The notes beneath the pieces are model-generated. The model was not told the DNA's origin and made no database searches. It saw only the letters and a list, made by a program, of their open reading frames with translations. DNA of 64,000 bases from Zopfochytrium polystomum (taxonomy: Eukaryota; Chytridiomycota; Chytridiomycetes; Chytridiales; Chytridiaceae), in contig JAIVFJ010000159.1 of NCBI GenBank assembly GCA_025765615.1, positions 1 to 64,000 on the forward strand, written 5' to 3'. Positions 1-11,807 of this stretch are shown in pieces. Both the position numbers and the translations under genes were made by a program. The stretch's first letter is position 1. Each line of letters starts with the position of its first letter.

Positions 1-314
1 CAATTTCATGTGCGGTCTCTATCACAGCGATGTCATTATACTCCTGTGCTCCGACTCCTCCATGGAAAGATTGAAGTTTGCCCACCAGCGGCCGGACAAC
101 ATGCTCCTAGAAGTGAGAGGGACTGTCAATCTTTTCATCGTGCACCAAGTATAACACCTCCACAATTATTACGCGGCAGTGGGAGTTGGCGCTCCAGCGA
201 AGAGAAGAAAGCGCTTGTGACATTCTGCCCATTCTTGTTGGCGCTCGTCAAAGACAGGTCGCCGGCAAGCAGCCTCCGCAACCAGTTACGCGATTCAAGA
301 CTTTTGACTTCACG
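1..314. other. window edge, no gene assigned
   Basis: An open frame in phase with the NACHT-WD40 gene runs leftward through this stretch without an ATG, so it may be part of an upstream exon of that gene, or 5' UTR. No RNA gene or repeat is visible. Confidence 0.3.
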
Positions 315-3300
315 ATGTTTCCGGACGAGCCGCACAAGCACCCGCGAAGTCCAAATCAACAGACTGTTCGCGGAACGATCGAAAAAATCTTTCGGCTGCA
401 TGCACCCCACGTGGACCCTGAAGCCGACAAGGAAGGGTGAGCCCGCGACATCTTTTTTTCCAACTACGAACTCAAAAGTCAATCGACGATCTCACATTCT
501 CTCACATTCTCTAATTGTTCCCCGTTTTGAAGAATCGTGGCCTCTGCTCGGGAAGTTCGGAGCCGTCGGCGTCGAGACCTCAAGAGCTGCTCAGCATTGC
601 CGCAAATATTTCTTCCATGGGAAACTCTGTCAAAACTGGAGGATTGGCTGAACCCACTGTCCAAACAAATGAAGGTCGAGCAGGACAGCCTTCTGAAGAA
701 CTTCCTTCCGGGCACGCGCCAATGGCTTTTGAAAAAGGTCTTTGCCTCCCTTGACCAGGACGATTCAACCGACCACCACCCCAATCGAGTCATTATGCTG
801 CAGGGAGCTGCGGGAGTTGGCAAATCCATTATGGCCGCCGTAATTTGCCGAGAGCTCCGCGCCCAAAGCCTGTTGGGAGGAATGTTCTTTTGCAAGCACG
901 ATGACGATCAACGCAACAGCGCACGGAACGTCATCGTCACTCTTGTATATAGCCTCGCCCGCTTTAGCATCCATTTCGGAAACTTGCTATACACCATTTA
1001 CAAGAACAACCCGGACATCTTGATGCGGCCAATATCCGAGATGTTCACGGTACTAATTGAGAAGCCTCTGTCAGAACTCCTTCTTTCAAAGACTCTCGAC
1101 CAGCCTGTGGTTCTAGTGATAGATGCCATAGATGAGTGCGAGCGCTACGGGCAGCGCACAGAGATATTGCAAGTGTTTCGCAGCATTAACACTACTCTGC
1201 CTCCCCAAGTTAGGCTGATAATCACCGGGCGCCCTGAGGAGGATATCAAGCTTGCGCTCGATAAGCTGCCGACGGTTGCCATCGAGCCGAGCAGCCAAGA
1301 CAACTACACCGACCAAATAATCTATGCAACCCATTTTTTAACCTCTCAGCAATGGGATTTCGATGCGGTTGTGTCGGGCGCGAACCTGCTTGTGGAAAAG
1401 TCTGGAGGTGTTTTCGTTTGGCTGGTCACGGCCTGCAAGTACTTGGAGTCCCTGTCCCTTGGCTGTATCTCTCGAAACGACATTGAGAAACTTCCCGACG
1501 GAGGCAAGCTGGACGGGAGCATCGACGAAATGTACACGCAAAGCTTTGAGCGATTGTTTTCGGAAAACATAATTGCAAAACCTCTCCAAAATGTTTTGGC
1601 TACCATTGCTGTCGTCTATGAACCGCTCTCCGCTGCGGGTATTGCGGCACTGCTATCCGATGTTGCATCTCGCGAAGACGTTTTCAAGGCCATCAGAATG
1701 TTGGAACCGTTCCTCATTCTGGACACGTCGACAAGAAAAATACGACTCTTCCATAAGTCCGTCAAAGACTACCTGGTGGACCCGTCACGCTGCAGGGACC
1801 ACCGCTTTCAAGTCCGCGCATCCGAGGCTCACGCGCGGGTCGCCGAGTGGTGCATCGCAGTCCTTATGCGAAATCTTGGATTCAACATGTGCCGCTTGCC
1901 GCTCTCCGCGCTGCACAAGGACATCCCCGACTTTGCGGGCAAGGTGAACAAGGACATTCCCGAGTTTCTAACGTACGCTGCCAAGCATTTTTGGGAGCAC
2001 TGTCGCGACGCCGCGACCGTGCCGCCTTCTTCGCACCGCCGAAGGTTGAGCGTGACTTTGCCCTCGCGCGAGAGATCCATATCACCGTCATCGATCTCGG
2101 TTATCGCCGCGGACAAGCGCGGAAGCCGGATTCCAAAGCATCTTGAGGCGATCCTTCGCGACTTTTTCGCTGCAAAGCTCCACCACCTTTTGGAGCTGTT
2201 CAGTCTACTCCAGCTCATGCCCTTGGTGATACGAGCGATGTTGGCCCTCGATTCAGTCATAAGCGATGATGGCCAGATTTACACTGTCGACGGACCAATG
2301 AAATTGAAAACTCTCCTTCAGGATGTGAAGCGCGTTGTTCAGAAATTTCAAACCCCGCTCTGGGAGTCCGCGCTCCAGGTTTATTTCACCGCCATCCCCT
2401 TTGCTCCCACCTCCTCTGCTTTCCGAAAGCTCTTTTTAAACCGACCGGTGCCGGCAGACGTGGCCATACCGCTGGTGGTGAACGGGCTCGCGTCCAACTG
2501 GTCCTCGTGCGTGAACATTTTGGAAGGCCACACCGCCGTCGTTTGGAGCGCGTCGTTCAGCCCGGACGGGTGGCTCATCGTTTCAGCGGGCGCGGACGAG
2601 ACCGTTCGCATTTGGGACAGCGCGACGGGGCAGGAGCTGCGTACGCTGGTGGGTCACACCAGCGTCGTCAATTCGGCCGTGTTCAGCTCGGACAGCCAGC
2701 GCATCGTCACCAGCAGCCACGACGAGTCGGTCAGAGTGTGGGACGTGGCGACGGGGCAGGAGATCCGTCACATCGTGCACTCGGGCCGCGTCGAAGCCGC
2801 GGCGCTCAGCCCCGACGATACGCTCGTTGCCTCGGCGATGCGAGACGGCACGGTGATCGTCTGGGAGGCGGACGCGGGCGAGGAGCTGTTCGACCTCCAA
2901 GGGCACAAGAGCGCAGTCCGGTCCGTCGCGTTCAGTCCGGATGGATCTCTCCTCGCCTCTGGCAGTTCCGACAACACCATCAAAATATGGAACCTGGCGA
3001 GGCAGCAGGAGGAGCGCACCATGCGAGGGCACCTGTGGGAGGTCACCTGCGTGAGCTTCAGCCCCGACGGAACGCAGGTCGTGTCGGCGAGCGGCGACAA
3101 CACGGTGCGGATATGGAACGTAGCCACGGGCGAGGAGGTTCGTAAGCTCGCGGGAAAGGAATGGATGCACTCTGCGGCGTTCAGCCCGAACGGCCGCTTT
3201 GTAGCGACCGCGTCTTCGGACGGTGCGGTCGCGGTCTGGGACGCCGCGACGGGCCATCTGGTGCAAAAGCTGCTCGGCCACTCGGGCAAGATCAAGACGG

Positions 3301-4706
3301 CCGCGTTCAGCCCGAACGGGTCGCTCATCGTGTCGGGCGGGCTCGACAAAACGCTGCGCCTCTGGGACGCCACCGCCCGCAACGACGACGACCCCCCGGC
3401 GACCAGCGGCGGCAGCGGCAGCGGCCACACGGCGCTCGTGATCTGCGCCACGCTCAGTCTCGACGCGCAGCTCATCGTGTCGGGTAGCTTTGACGGCACC
3501 GCGCGGCTGTGGGACGGCAGCACGGGACGGGAGCTGCGCGTGCTGGCAGGCCACCCGGCGCCCGTCAGCGCGGTCGCGTTCAGCTTTGACGGCCGGCGGG
3601 TCGCGACGGGTTGCTGGGACGGCAAGGTGCGGGTCTTTGACGTTGCGACGGGCGCGCAGACGCACGCGGTGCGGGGTCGCAGCGGCAGTACCTCCGGCGG
3701 CGTCATCGGCGGCGGCGGCGGCAGCAACATTAGCAGCAGCTCGGGCATCGTCGTCAACGCGGTCGGATTCAGCCCGGACGGGCGGCGCGTGGTTGTGGCG
3801 ACTGGGAATACGGCGGACGTGTGGGAGCTGCAGGAGGATACCGCCGTTGCCGCCGGCGGGGGATCCTCCTCCCTGGCGGGGTCGGTCCACGTGACGACGC
3901 TAGCGGGGCACACGGACGCGGTGCACGTCGCGGCGTTCAGCCCGGACGGGTGCGTGATCGTGACGGGCGGGTTCGACGACACGACGCGGGTGTGGGACGC
4001 GGCGACGGGCTGCGCGGTGCAGCGGATCAACGACTTTTCGTTCGACACGGCCCTGCCGATGTGCAGCCACGCCGGCGGCGGCGAGCGGCGCGTCGCGCCC
4101 GTCCGCAGCCGGCTGGTGGTAGAGCCACCCGGCGGCGGCGGCGGCGGCAGGGAGGATGATGATAGTGGTCGTGGTGGGTCGGAGGCCAGCTTCACTGAGG
4201 GCCAGGCGGACGAGGACACGGCGGCGGCGACACCAGCGGTCGATGGCGTGGACGACTCGGGGGGTGCGACGGTGGTGGCGGCCGCGGCGACGGTGATGGC
4301 GGAGGTGGTTGCGGCGGATGCGATGACAGAAGAGGAAGTGGTGACGGGGTACGTGGACGTTGAGACGGGCGAGGCGGTCGGGTTTGCAGACATGATCCAG
4401 GCCTGGCGGGAGTCTGCGCCGGACCGGAGCCGGCCGCAGACGCAGACGCGGACGCAAACGGACTGGGTGCTGCTGGGCGGCGGCCGCGGAACCCGCGAAG
4501 CCGCCGCTGGAGGAGGAGGAGGCGGCGGCGGCGGCGGCGGCAATGTGGCCGAGAGCCAAAAGGACCACGACCACGACGCGCCGACGCAGCCGTCGGGCGT
4601 GCGGTTCTGGGTGTCGCCGGACCGCCGGGGCGACCGGTACATGAGCACGGACCGGACGTACTTTACCATTGGGTGGGGGGTTGCGCTGTGCGTCGTGCTG
4701 AGCTGA
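315..4706 (+). CDS. NACHT-WD40 STAND-family NTPase
   Basis: Likely exons 315-436 and 533-4706. The 96-nt intron starts GTGAGC and ends TTTTGAAG, and the frame is kept. This gives 1431 aa if translation starts at the ATG at 315; an upstream exon is possible. A NACHT NTPase domain has Walker A GAAGVGKS near residue 132 and Walker B VLVIDAIDEC near residue 233. Eleven WD40 repeats follow at about residues 702-1198, most with FSPDG and a terminal WD/WN/WE. The last 230 residues are low complexity, with Gly runs and acidic Ala-rich stretches. Family knowledge: NACHT-WD40 proteins are NLR-like signal-transducing ATPases, in fungi often linked to non-self recognition and programmed cell death. The ligand and effector arm here are unknown; no HET, Patatin or Pfs domain is seen in the visible N-terminus. 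The large antisense ORFs over the WD40 part are composition shadows. Confidence 0.85.
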
Positions 4707-5170
4707 GCTGAGCGTTTTTTTTTTGGGGGGGGGAATTGCGAGGCGGTTGCACAAAATGTTTAGTTGACAATAGTTTCTTCACACGTATCGGGTGTTTGGG
4801 ATAAAAATTTTTCCTCGTTGTTCTCTTCTGTCTTGCTGCGCGAAAAAAGGTGAACGGAACAACTTCAACGCAAGGCTGCATTTTTATTCGATAGGGTGGG
4901 GCGGATTCGACAACAAAGCAAGGAAGGCAAATGGAAGTAACGGAGAGGAAGGGAGGAAGGGAGGAGGAAGGATGAGAAAGAAAAAAAAAGAGAAAAGGAG
5001 AAAAAAAGAGCAGGATAGCGATACGGAGCAATACGTAGTTTGAAGGTGACGATGATAATGAGCATGCGTTAGTGACCGAATGTGGAAGGGAGCCGTTGTG
5101 GGAAGATAGATGGGTTTGCAAAAACGACAAGGCAGCAATATAATAATATCGGTGGGGCGACGACGGGCGC
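4707..5170. other. tail-to-tail intergenic spacer
   Basis: 464 bp lie between the stop of the NACHT-WD40 gene and the stop of the arrestin gene on the other strand. The spacer holds short homopolymer runs (T then G at about 4716-4733) and purine-rich low-complexity sequence near 4930-5010. Presumably it contains both 3' UTRs. No gene is seen. Confidence 0.5.
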
Positions 5171-8100
5171 TCACCGGCCCCGTGACGCGCCGGCCACCGA
5201 TGACGAAGAGGCAGCGGCGGCGGCGGCCGGGTTCGCAAACAGCCCCGCGGGGCGGTCGAGCAGCAGCCGAACGCACTCGTCGCGACTGAGGGCGCACACG
5301 GTGACGGGTGCCCGGTGCTCTGCGACGACAGCCCACGGGCCTGCGCGCGGTTGTTGTGGGGAGGTCCTGCCCGCACCGTTGAGGTCGCCATCATCTTCGT
5401 CGTCGCTGGCAGAGACGCCGGCCAGCCACGCCAGCTTGCGTGCCTCGACGAGCAGCACGACCTTGTGCGACACGGCCACCACCGGGTGCGCGGCGGTCGG
5501 GTGCAGCGCCTCGGACGTGGCGCCGTCGTTGCCGCCGGCAGCGGATGTGGCGGCGGTGGCGGCGGCGGCGTGCTGTGTGGAGGACGCGACGGACGCGCGG
5601 TCCGAGTCTGTGCCCGCGCCGCCGGCCTTGCTGCCCCATCCGCGGCGCCCAAGGGTAGGGGATGACGTTGCCGCCGCCGCAGCTGTAGCACCGCTGGCGC
5701 GGTTCGCGCCACCGCTTTCCAGCAGCGCCACCGCCACCGCCCATCGACACGGCGCGCGCGAGCGAAAGCGCGCGGTCGCCGGCGTCGGCGGACGCCCAGC
5801 GGTTGCCAGCGAGCGACGAGGCGGCGAGGGACGTGACGGAGGAGCGGCGCGACAGCGGCGGCGGAGTGCTGCGGTGCGGGCTGCCGCTGCCGGGCGACCC
5901 CGCCGCCCGGCTGGGCGACCGCTCGGCGGCAATACGGTGCATGGGAGCGGACGGCGACGACGCGGACGACAGTGCCAGCGACGCGACCGACGGCGCGCTC
6001 GCTCTGCCGCCTCCGGTGTACTCGCCGTCGTCGTCGTCGGCGGCGTCGCCGTCCCTCTTGCCGTGCCATCGGCTCTGCCAGAACGGGTGGTGCTGGTGGC
6101 TGTGGTGCCGCGGGGTCGTAGCGTTGTTCCCGCCCACGCTGTTGCGGACCGACCCTGCGGCGATGGTGCTGCTGCCAATGCTGGACGCGTCGGACGCGTA
6201 GTCGTCGCCGCCGGACGCGAACCCGCCAAACTCGCTGCCGCTGTGGAAGAGCGAGCCGCTCCTGTTGCTGTTGAGGCTACGGCGCCTTCGCCGCCGCGGA
6301 CCCCCGCTGCCGTCGCCGCCACCGTCGTCCTTGTCGTCTGGGTCTGACTCCGAGTCTGGTGCGGACCAGTGGCGGTCCGCGGGGACGTCGGCCTCACCGA
6401 AAACGGGGGGCACCGCGACGAGAAGGCGCGTCGACACCGCGGGCGGGCGGGGCGGGGCGCCAGCGCGGCCACGGGGGTCGGCGGCGGACTCGGGGGCTGT
6501 CGCGGCCGCTGCTGTCTGTGCCGCCTTGTCCGGCGGCGGCGGGAACGCGACGATGGCCTCGGCGCTGCCGCCGCGGACGGCGACGACGTGCTCGAGGCGG
6601 ACGGCGATCTCGCCGACCCCGACGCCGCCGCCGAGGCCGACGCCCACGCCAAGGCCGGCGACAGCTTCCTTGCGCTTGTGCGAGGTGGTGGCCTTTGCGG
6701 CGGCCGAGGCGAAGCGCTTCCACAGGCTCTTTTTCTTGCGGGCTGCCGCGGCCTGGACTTCTTCTGTGGTGGTGAAGGGCGGTGGCGGCGGCTTGCGCGC
6801 TTCCAGCTCGTCGTTGATGAGGCCGAGCGAGTCGGAGCGCGCCAGCGCTTTTTCGATCCAGGAGGAGCCGGGGCCGGATGAGAGGCGGTTGGTCGAGGTG
6901 GAAAAAGTGGAGGCGCGGAGGCTGGAAGGGCTGGCCGCGGCAGACGATGCGCCCGAAAGGGCGGCCGTCGTGGCGTTGGCAGCAGTTCCCGGAGGGCGGC
7001 CGACGTAGACGCTGCTGCCATCGTCAATGTCGTAGTCTTCATCGTCAGACGGCGCGGTCGGTTCGTCGCCTTGGTCTGTCTGAAAGACGGCATCATGGTG
7101 GTAGCGGTGCCGCGGGGCTCGGACGACCCGGCGTTCAAGGATGGCGAGGGATACTCGTACCTCGATCGGGGGTGGCGGCAGGTCGGCATGGCTCCCCGTG
7201 CCAAATTCCAAAGACGCTGTCGAGGCGCGGTGGCCGTTCATGTCAGCGTTCTTCCACAGAGGCGGCGCCACCAGAGGGTCCGACGCGTCTTCGCCAATCG
7301 TCCGCGCCGCTGCTGCCGACGCATCGTCAGTGGCGACCGAGTCGGCCAAAGAGTCGGCGTCAGTATCAACGTCCTCCAGCGACGACGCTTGCGACTTTCC
7401 GGAGCGGCCCGACGTCCACCGCCTAAAAAGGCTAAATCCGTCCTTTTTCTTCTTTTTTTTTTTACCCTCGGACTCGGCGTGACGCGACGACGAGGACAGC
7501 GAGATGGCGTCCAGATCTGGCAGAGCGTAGTCGGGAAGCACGCTAACGAGGGAATTCTCAACGTGGACGGTGACACCGAGTTCCTCTCCGCCAGTGAAGA
7601 CGGTCCTTTCGAGGTGCACCCGGCAGTGTGGGCCCGCCCAGTGAATGCCTTGATACTGATTTGGGGGCCGCGACACGCTCCGCCGCGAGAGGCCGGAGCG
7701 AATGGATGAAGCGACAGATGACGCCGAAGGGGAGCTCGGTCGCGCAGTGCGCTGCTTGCTGGTGTTTCGCCGGTCGTCGGCGCCGCCGGCGGCAGTACCA
7801 GTGGCAGTGGCGGAGGAGGAGGAGGAGGAGGCGGCGATAACGGCGCTGCCCGCGGGGGAAGGTGTTCGGCCAAGAGGACGATCGGAGCTGCTAAAGTCCT
7901 TGAGGGGAACGCGCAGAGGTGACGGGGGAGCTGGCGACGCCGTCCGCTCGGCGGTGGGGGATTTTGGAAAGGATGGAGACGGGGCAAGCTCTGGAGCGGA
8001 GATCGCTTTGGGAAGTCGAGGAGGAGTGGCGGCAGACTCGGGCGACAAGAGTTCGTTGGGACCGTAATGATGCGGGTGTTCGGATTGCTCTTGTGAATGG

Positions 8101-10031
8101 GGGGTTTGTTGCGAAAGTTGCGGTGGCTGAACTGGCGGCTCATTCGGCGGCGACGGTTCCTGGCCCTGCTCTGGGGACGGCAGTTGCGTGGTGACGGAAA
8201 TGTCGGAGGTAGCGGCAGCGGTTGTGGGCAGTGAAGGCTGGCTCTGGTGGCGGTTAGGGTCGTATTCTTGTACGGCGGACGGCGTTGTTGGTCTTCGAAG
8301 GTCGGGCGCGGAGGTCGAGACAATCCGCTCCCTTGACCTGCTCCGGGACTGGCCGCCGCCGCCGCCCACACCGTCCTCGCGGGAGCGCATGCTGAGTCTG
8401 CTGAGGGACCTGTTGATGGGGAAAGGGTTCGAGGCAAAGCCGGCTACGGTCAAGGCCGGGGCGGAGGGGCCGACCATCTGGAGGAGTGTCTTTTGACTCA
8501 TTGTTGTGACCCAGACGGGCACCGTGACAGTCTTGCGCGCGAGCACGGTGTTGCCCTTGCGGTACCACCGCATCCGGCACTGTAAGACGTAGCGGGTTTC
8601 TGCGCGGCTTCGGTGCTGGAGCGGGTTGAGGATTATGGACGACGGCATGTTGGATGCGGCCTCATGCTTATTGATGCGAAAGCAAAACGGAAACTCGCGC
8701 GCTGACGGGGGCAGGGAGGCAAGGACGGAAGGAGGAATGACCCAGTGGTTAGATGCACGCTCGAAGGGAATATGGAGGGCTGGGTGGTCCTTCCGCCCTT
8801 TGAAGAAAATTCTTTGGGCTTCTCGAGTGTGCGTCCCAACAACTGCGAGGTGGAAAGAGAGAAAGCAAAAATTGGAGAAGAAACGGAGGAGCAGGAGTAG
8901 CGGCGGCGCATAATGCATAATGCATCGTAATGCATCTCCTCCCCTCTCGCCTCTCGCGCGCGCGACTACCACTACCACCCACTACCACCACTACTAAATG
9001 CTTACTTTCGCTTGGGCGCAGCTCGAGCGGAGACGAACCAGCGGCGTCGGCCGAGCCTCCGCCGAAAAAGACGATGGGTCTGTGTGTGGTTGTTGGTTCG
9101 GTGGGTTTGGTGGAGAGAGATGGTTCAGTGTATTTCGTTGGCGGTTCAGTAGTGGTGGTTCAGTGGTTCAATGCATTTGGCGGGGTTCGGAGGTGGTTCA
9201 GCGGGAGAGAGAGTAAGGAAGGGGTGGTGCCACAATGAAAAGGCTCAGCCACGCACACGCGGCACGGCATGGTGCCAAACCCCCTGCCGCCACGCTCCAC
9301 GGGGAGCCGCCCTGCGCCGCCGGCGCCCCGCGGCACCCCCGCGCAATCGCTTCATCTGATGCGATCGCCGACGATGAATGCATGCATGGTTCAAGAAGAA
9401 GAAGAAGAAGAATGGGGAGGGAAAGGAGAAGGAAAGCAAAGACAGAGAGGGTACACCCGGACACGCGGAAGCAGAAGCGGAAGCACGAGAAAGTAGAATC
9501 AGACACAGCACGCATGCCATGCATACAAGCGCATGCTGCACACGCGCGTGCATGTGCATCCCAATTATTACGTGATGTATGTAACATGCGCAGCACAAAA
9601 GAAAAAAAGGATTCACGCGCAAAAGGGTCTTGAGAGAGGTACAGAGAGTTACAGAGAGAGAGGGAGAGAGAGGGGGGAGACGGAAGGAGAGAGACAAGGA
9701 CTGACGAGCAGCGGCGGCAGCAGCAGCAGCAGCAAGCAGCAGGGAAACAAACAACTCACGGAGGGTGCAGGTGCAGCCAGCGGCCCTTGAACTTGTCGGC
9801 GTCGGCGGCGAGGCGGATCTTTGTCTCGGAGACGCCGCGCAGGGCGATGGCCAGGTCGGGCACGGTCTTTGTGCGGCGCGGGTTCGAGTGGCTGACGACT
9901 ACGGCGCCGGCCACCAGCACCGGCCCATCGTCGAGCCCGGGGCAGCCGATCACGAACGGCGACGCCGCCGCGCCGCTGCCTCTGCTACTGCTGCTGCTGT
10001 GGTTGAGCGGCACGATCGAGACGGTTGGCAT
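5171..10031 (-). CDS. arrestin-domain protein (alpha-arrestin type)
   Basis: The first exon is 10031-9760 (90 aa, start MPTVSIV). It has the arrestin N-domain pattern GPVLVAGAVVV, then IALRG and KFKGRW, and ends at a GTGAGT donor. A long exon starts between about 8858 and 8706 and runs to about 5667. It carries AREFPF then NMPSSI, the arrestin-fold segment IHWAGPHCRVHLERTVF, and long Ser/Pro/Gly-rich low-complexity stretches. The final part, ending at 5171, reads in another frame (VAVSHKVVLLVE). A 94-nt GT-AG interval at 5666-5573 restores the frame, although its donor GTCATC is weak. The donor phase of exon 1 (2) does not match the obvious acceptors (phase 1), so one more small exon between 9759 and 8860 is likely. 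Family role: adaptors that recruit ubiquitin ligases to membrane cargo. No PPxY motif was confirmed. Confidence 0.65.
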
Positions 10032-11807
10032 CGATCGTTCGGATTGAAATGGGAGAGCAGAACAAAGAACAAACTGTTTTTTTGGTGGTTTCAAATTTCA
10101 GCTTACGGTGGTGGTGGGTGGTGGTGGTCGTTGTCGAAGTGGTTGTTTTTTTGGTTGTTTCTTTCTTCTTTTTTTGTTTCTTTTTTTGTTTTTTTTTTTC
10201 TTTTTCATTGTTTGTGGTCGCTGTCTCCTTCCTTTTTTGGCACACAACAAGCAAATCGATGCAAACTCGCAAACCCACATTCGGGCGCACGCGGAACCCA
10301 AAAAAACAAATGCTGTCAATTCCGGTGGCGGCGCAAAGCCACTTTCCAAAACCCTTTCGAGAAATAAAACGACAGTCGGAGCTGGGGCTCAGTTGGTTCC
10401 GCCATTGTTGCACGTGTTATTGCAACAAACTTGTTGAACTTCGCCACACCAAGCAAAGATTAGTAATGACGCCACAGCAGCAGCAACGTTGAAAACTTTT
10501 CCTGCTTTTTGACATGGTTTGAGGATCTGCTATCCCCATTCCGACTGTTCTCCAGGTCACTCCTGGTTTGAACAACAAACAACACTTGACACTTCAGAAG
10601 CCACCTTCTTTTCTTCCTTCATTCTGGGCCACCAAAGGGTTCAAGCATGACCTGGCTCTTCAGACCTTTCCGACTTGTTGTTGCTGCCTCTGATCTTGGA
10701 TATGTATCAAACAATCGATTATCAGTATTGTAGGCAACTCCTGGGAGCTCCTGTTGACCAAAAACCTGTAGAGTCTCCTGAAAGTCCCCTGAAAGTCTGG
10801 ACTTGTTGATTATTATTTGCCAATCGTGAAAGTGCACCAAAGTGTGCACTGCATGGGATGCTTGATTTTGACCACATTTTCCGGAAAGTTCCCAAGTGAA
10901 CCTTGCCAGTCACTGTCTATTAATTGCGAGAGACTGCCAAGGACCAGCAAACGAAATGTGCCGTTTTGCGGTTGGCCCTTGGCAGAACCATGTCACACCT
11001 GCTGTTTTTTTCTGATGTTGCTTGGGCTGTTTCAAGTGGATATAGCGCTTTTTTAGTTAATTCAGAAATAGCTGTTCCAAATGTTTTTCAAGGAAGAGTA
11101 AGTGAAAGGTAAGAAAGAATATTTCGTTTGATTCAGAGACGCCCCACCTCTCCTCTTGTGTTGAATTAGCTCAATCAGCTCAATTAACGAAAGAGCAAGA
11201 TCAGCCGTGGTACGAGAAATGTTTCCTCCATTTTTTCAGCCAATCAACGTTCTTCTTTCCTCCATAAATTTTCCTCTTGAAGCGGCCACTCATGTTTTAC
11301 TTCCGCGGCATTGGAAGCTCTAACTTTTTTTGACAAAAATACATATGCTTGCCGAAAGCGAGAGCAAGACTGCTGCCGGAGACAAATCCAAAATTGAGAA
11401 TCCCATATTGTTCGTATTGATGGTCGGCTAATGCGTTATGATGTCATGATGTCAACAGTTTTCGGAATTTTGCAATAATGGAAAGCCAAACCAACACAGG
11501 CGGACAGACATGGGGACAGGCGGACGGAAGGACCGACTGACAAAAAGCCGAAAGGTGGGAGGGAACGGATACGGATGGAGAGAGAGGATGTGTATGTGTG
11601 TGTGTGTGTGTGTGTGAGAGTGACAGAGCGAGAGAGAGAGAGAGAGAGACAGAGAGACAGAAAGACAGGGAGCGAGACAGAAAAAGACAGAGAGACAGAG
11701 AGAGAGTTAAACTCAAAAACGTCTGATTCGAAAGAGTGGAAAAAGAGAGAGAAAGAAGAAAAAAAAAAAAAAAAGAAGCGAAGAAAAAGAAGCGAAGAAA
11801 AAGAAGA
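10032..11807. promoter_or_regulatory. intergenic region between head-to-head arrestin genes
   Basis: 1.78 kb separate two divergent arrestin-family start codons. The left end is T-rich (about 10,140-10,205), the middle is AT-richer without a credible ORF, and the right end carries microsatellites. Both promoters should lie here. No specific factor site is claimed. Confidence 0.4.
11586..11712. repeat. (TG)n then (GA)n microsatellite
   Basis: A TG dinucleotide run of about 26 nt is followed by about 90 nt of GAGA/GACAGA-type purine repeat and then A-rich sequence up to the start codon at 11808. It lies in the 5' leader region of the arrestin-SH3 gene. Confidence 0.8.

Noticed and set aside
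2768..4669. 633-aa minus-strand ORF opposite the WD40 repeats (and similar long antisense ORFs at 2583-3890 and 3900-4754)
   Set aside because: Composition shadow of GC-rich repeats; the sense strand has a clear NACHT-WD40 protein.
5082..7008. Long plus-strand ORFs opposite the first arrestin gene
   Set aside because: Low-complexity Ala/Arg/Ser/Pro sequence typical of antisense frames in GC-rich DNA.
9198..9754. Overlapping ORFs on both strands in the arrestin intron
   Set aside because: Simple-sequence and purine-rich translation; no conserved motif. Kept only as the place where a missing small exon may hide.
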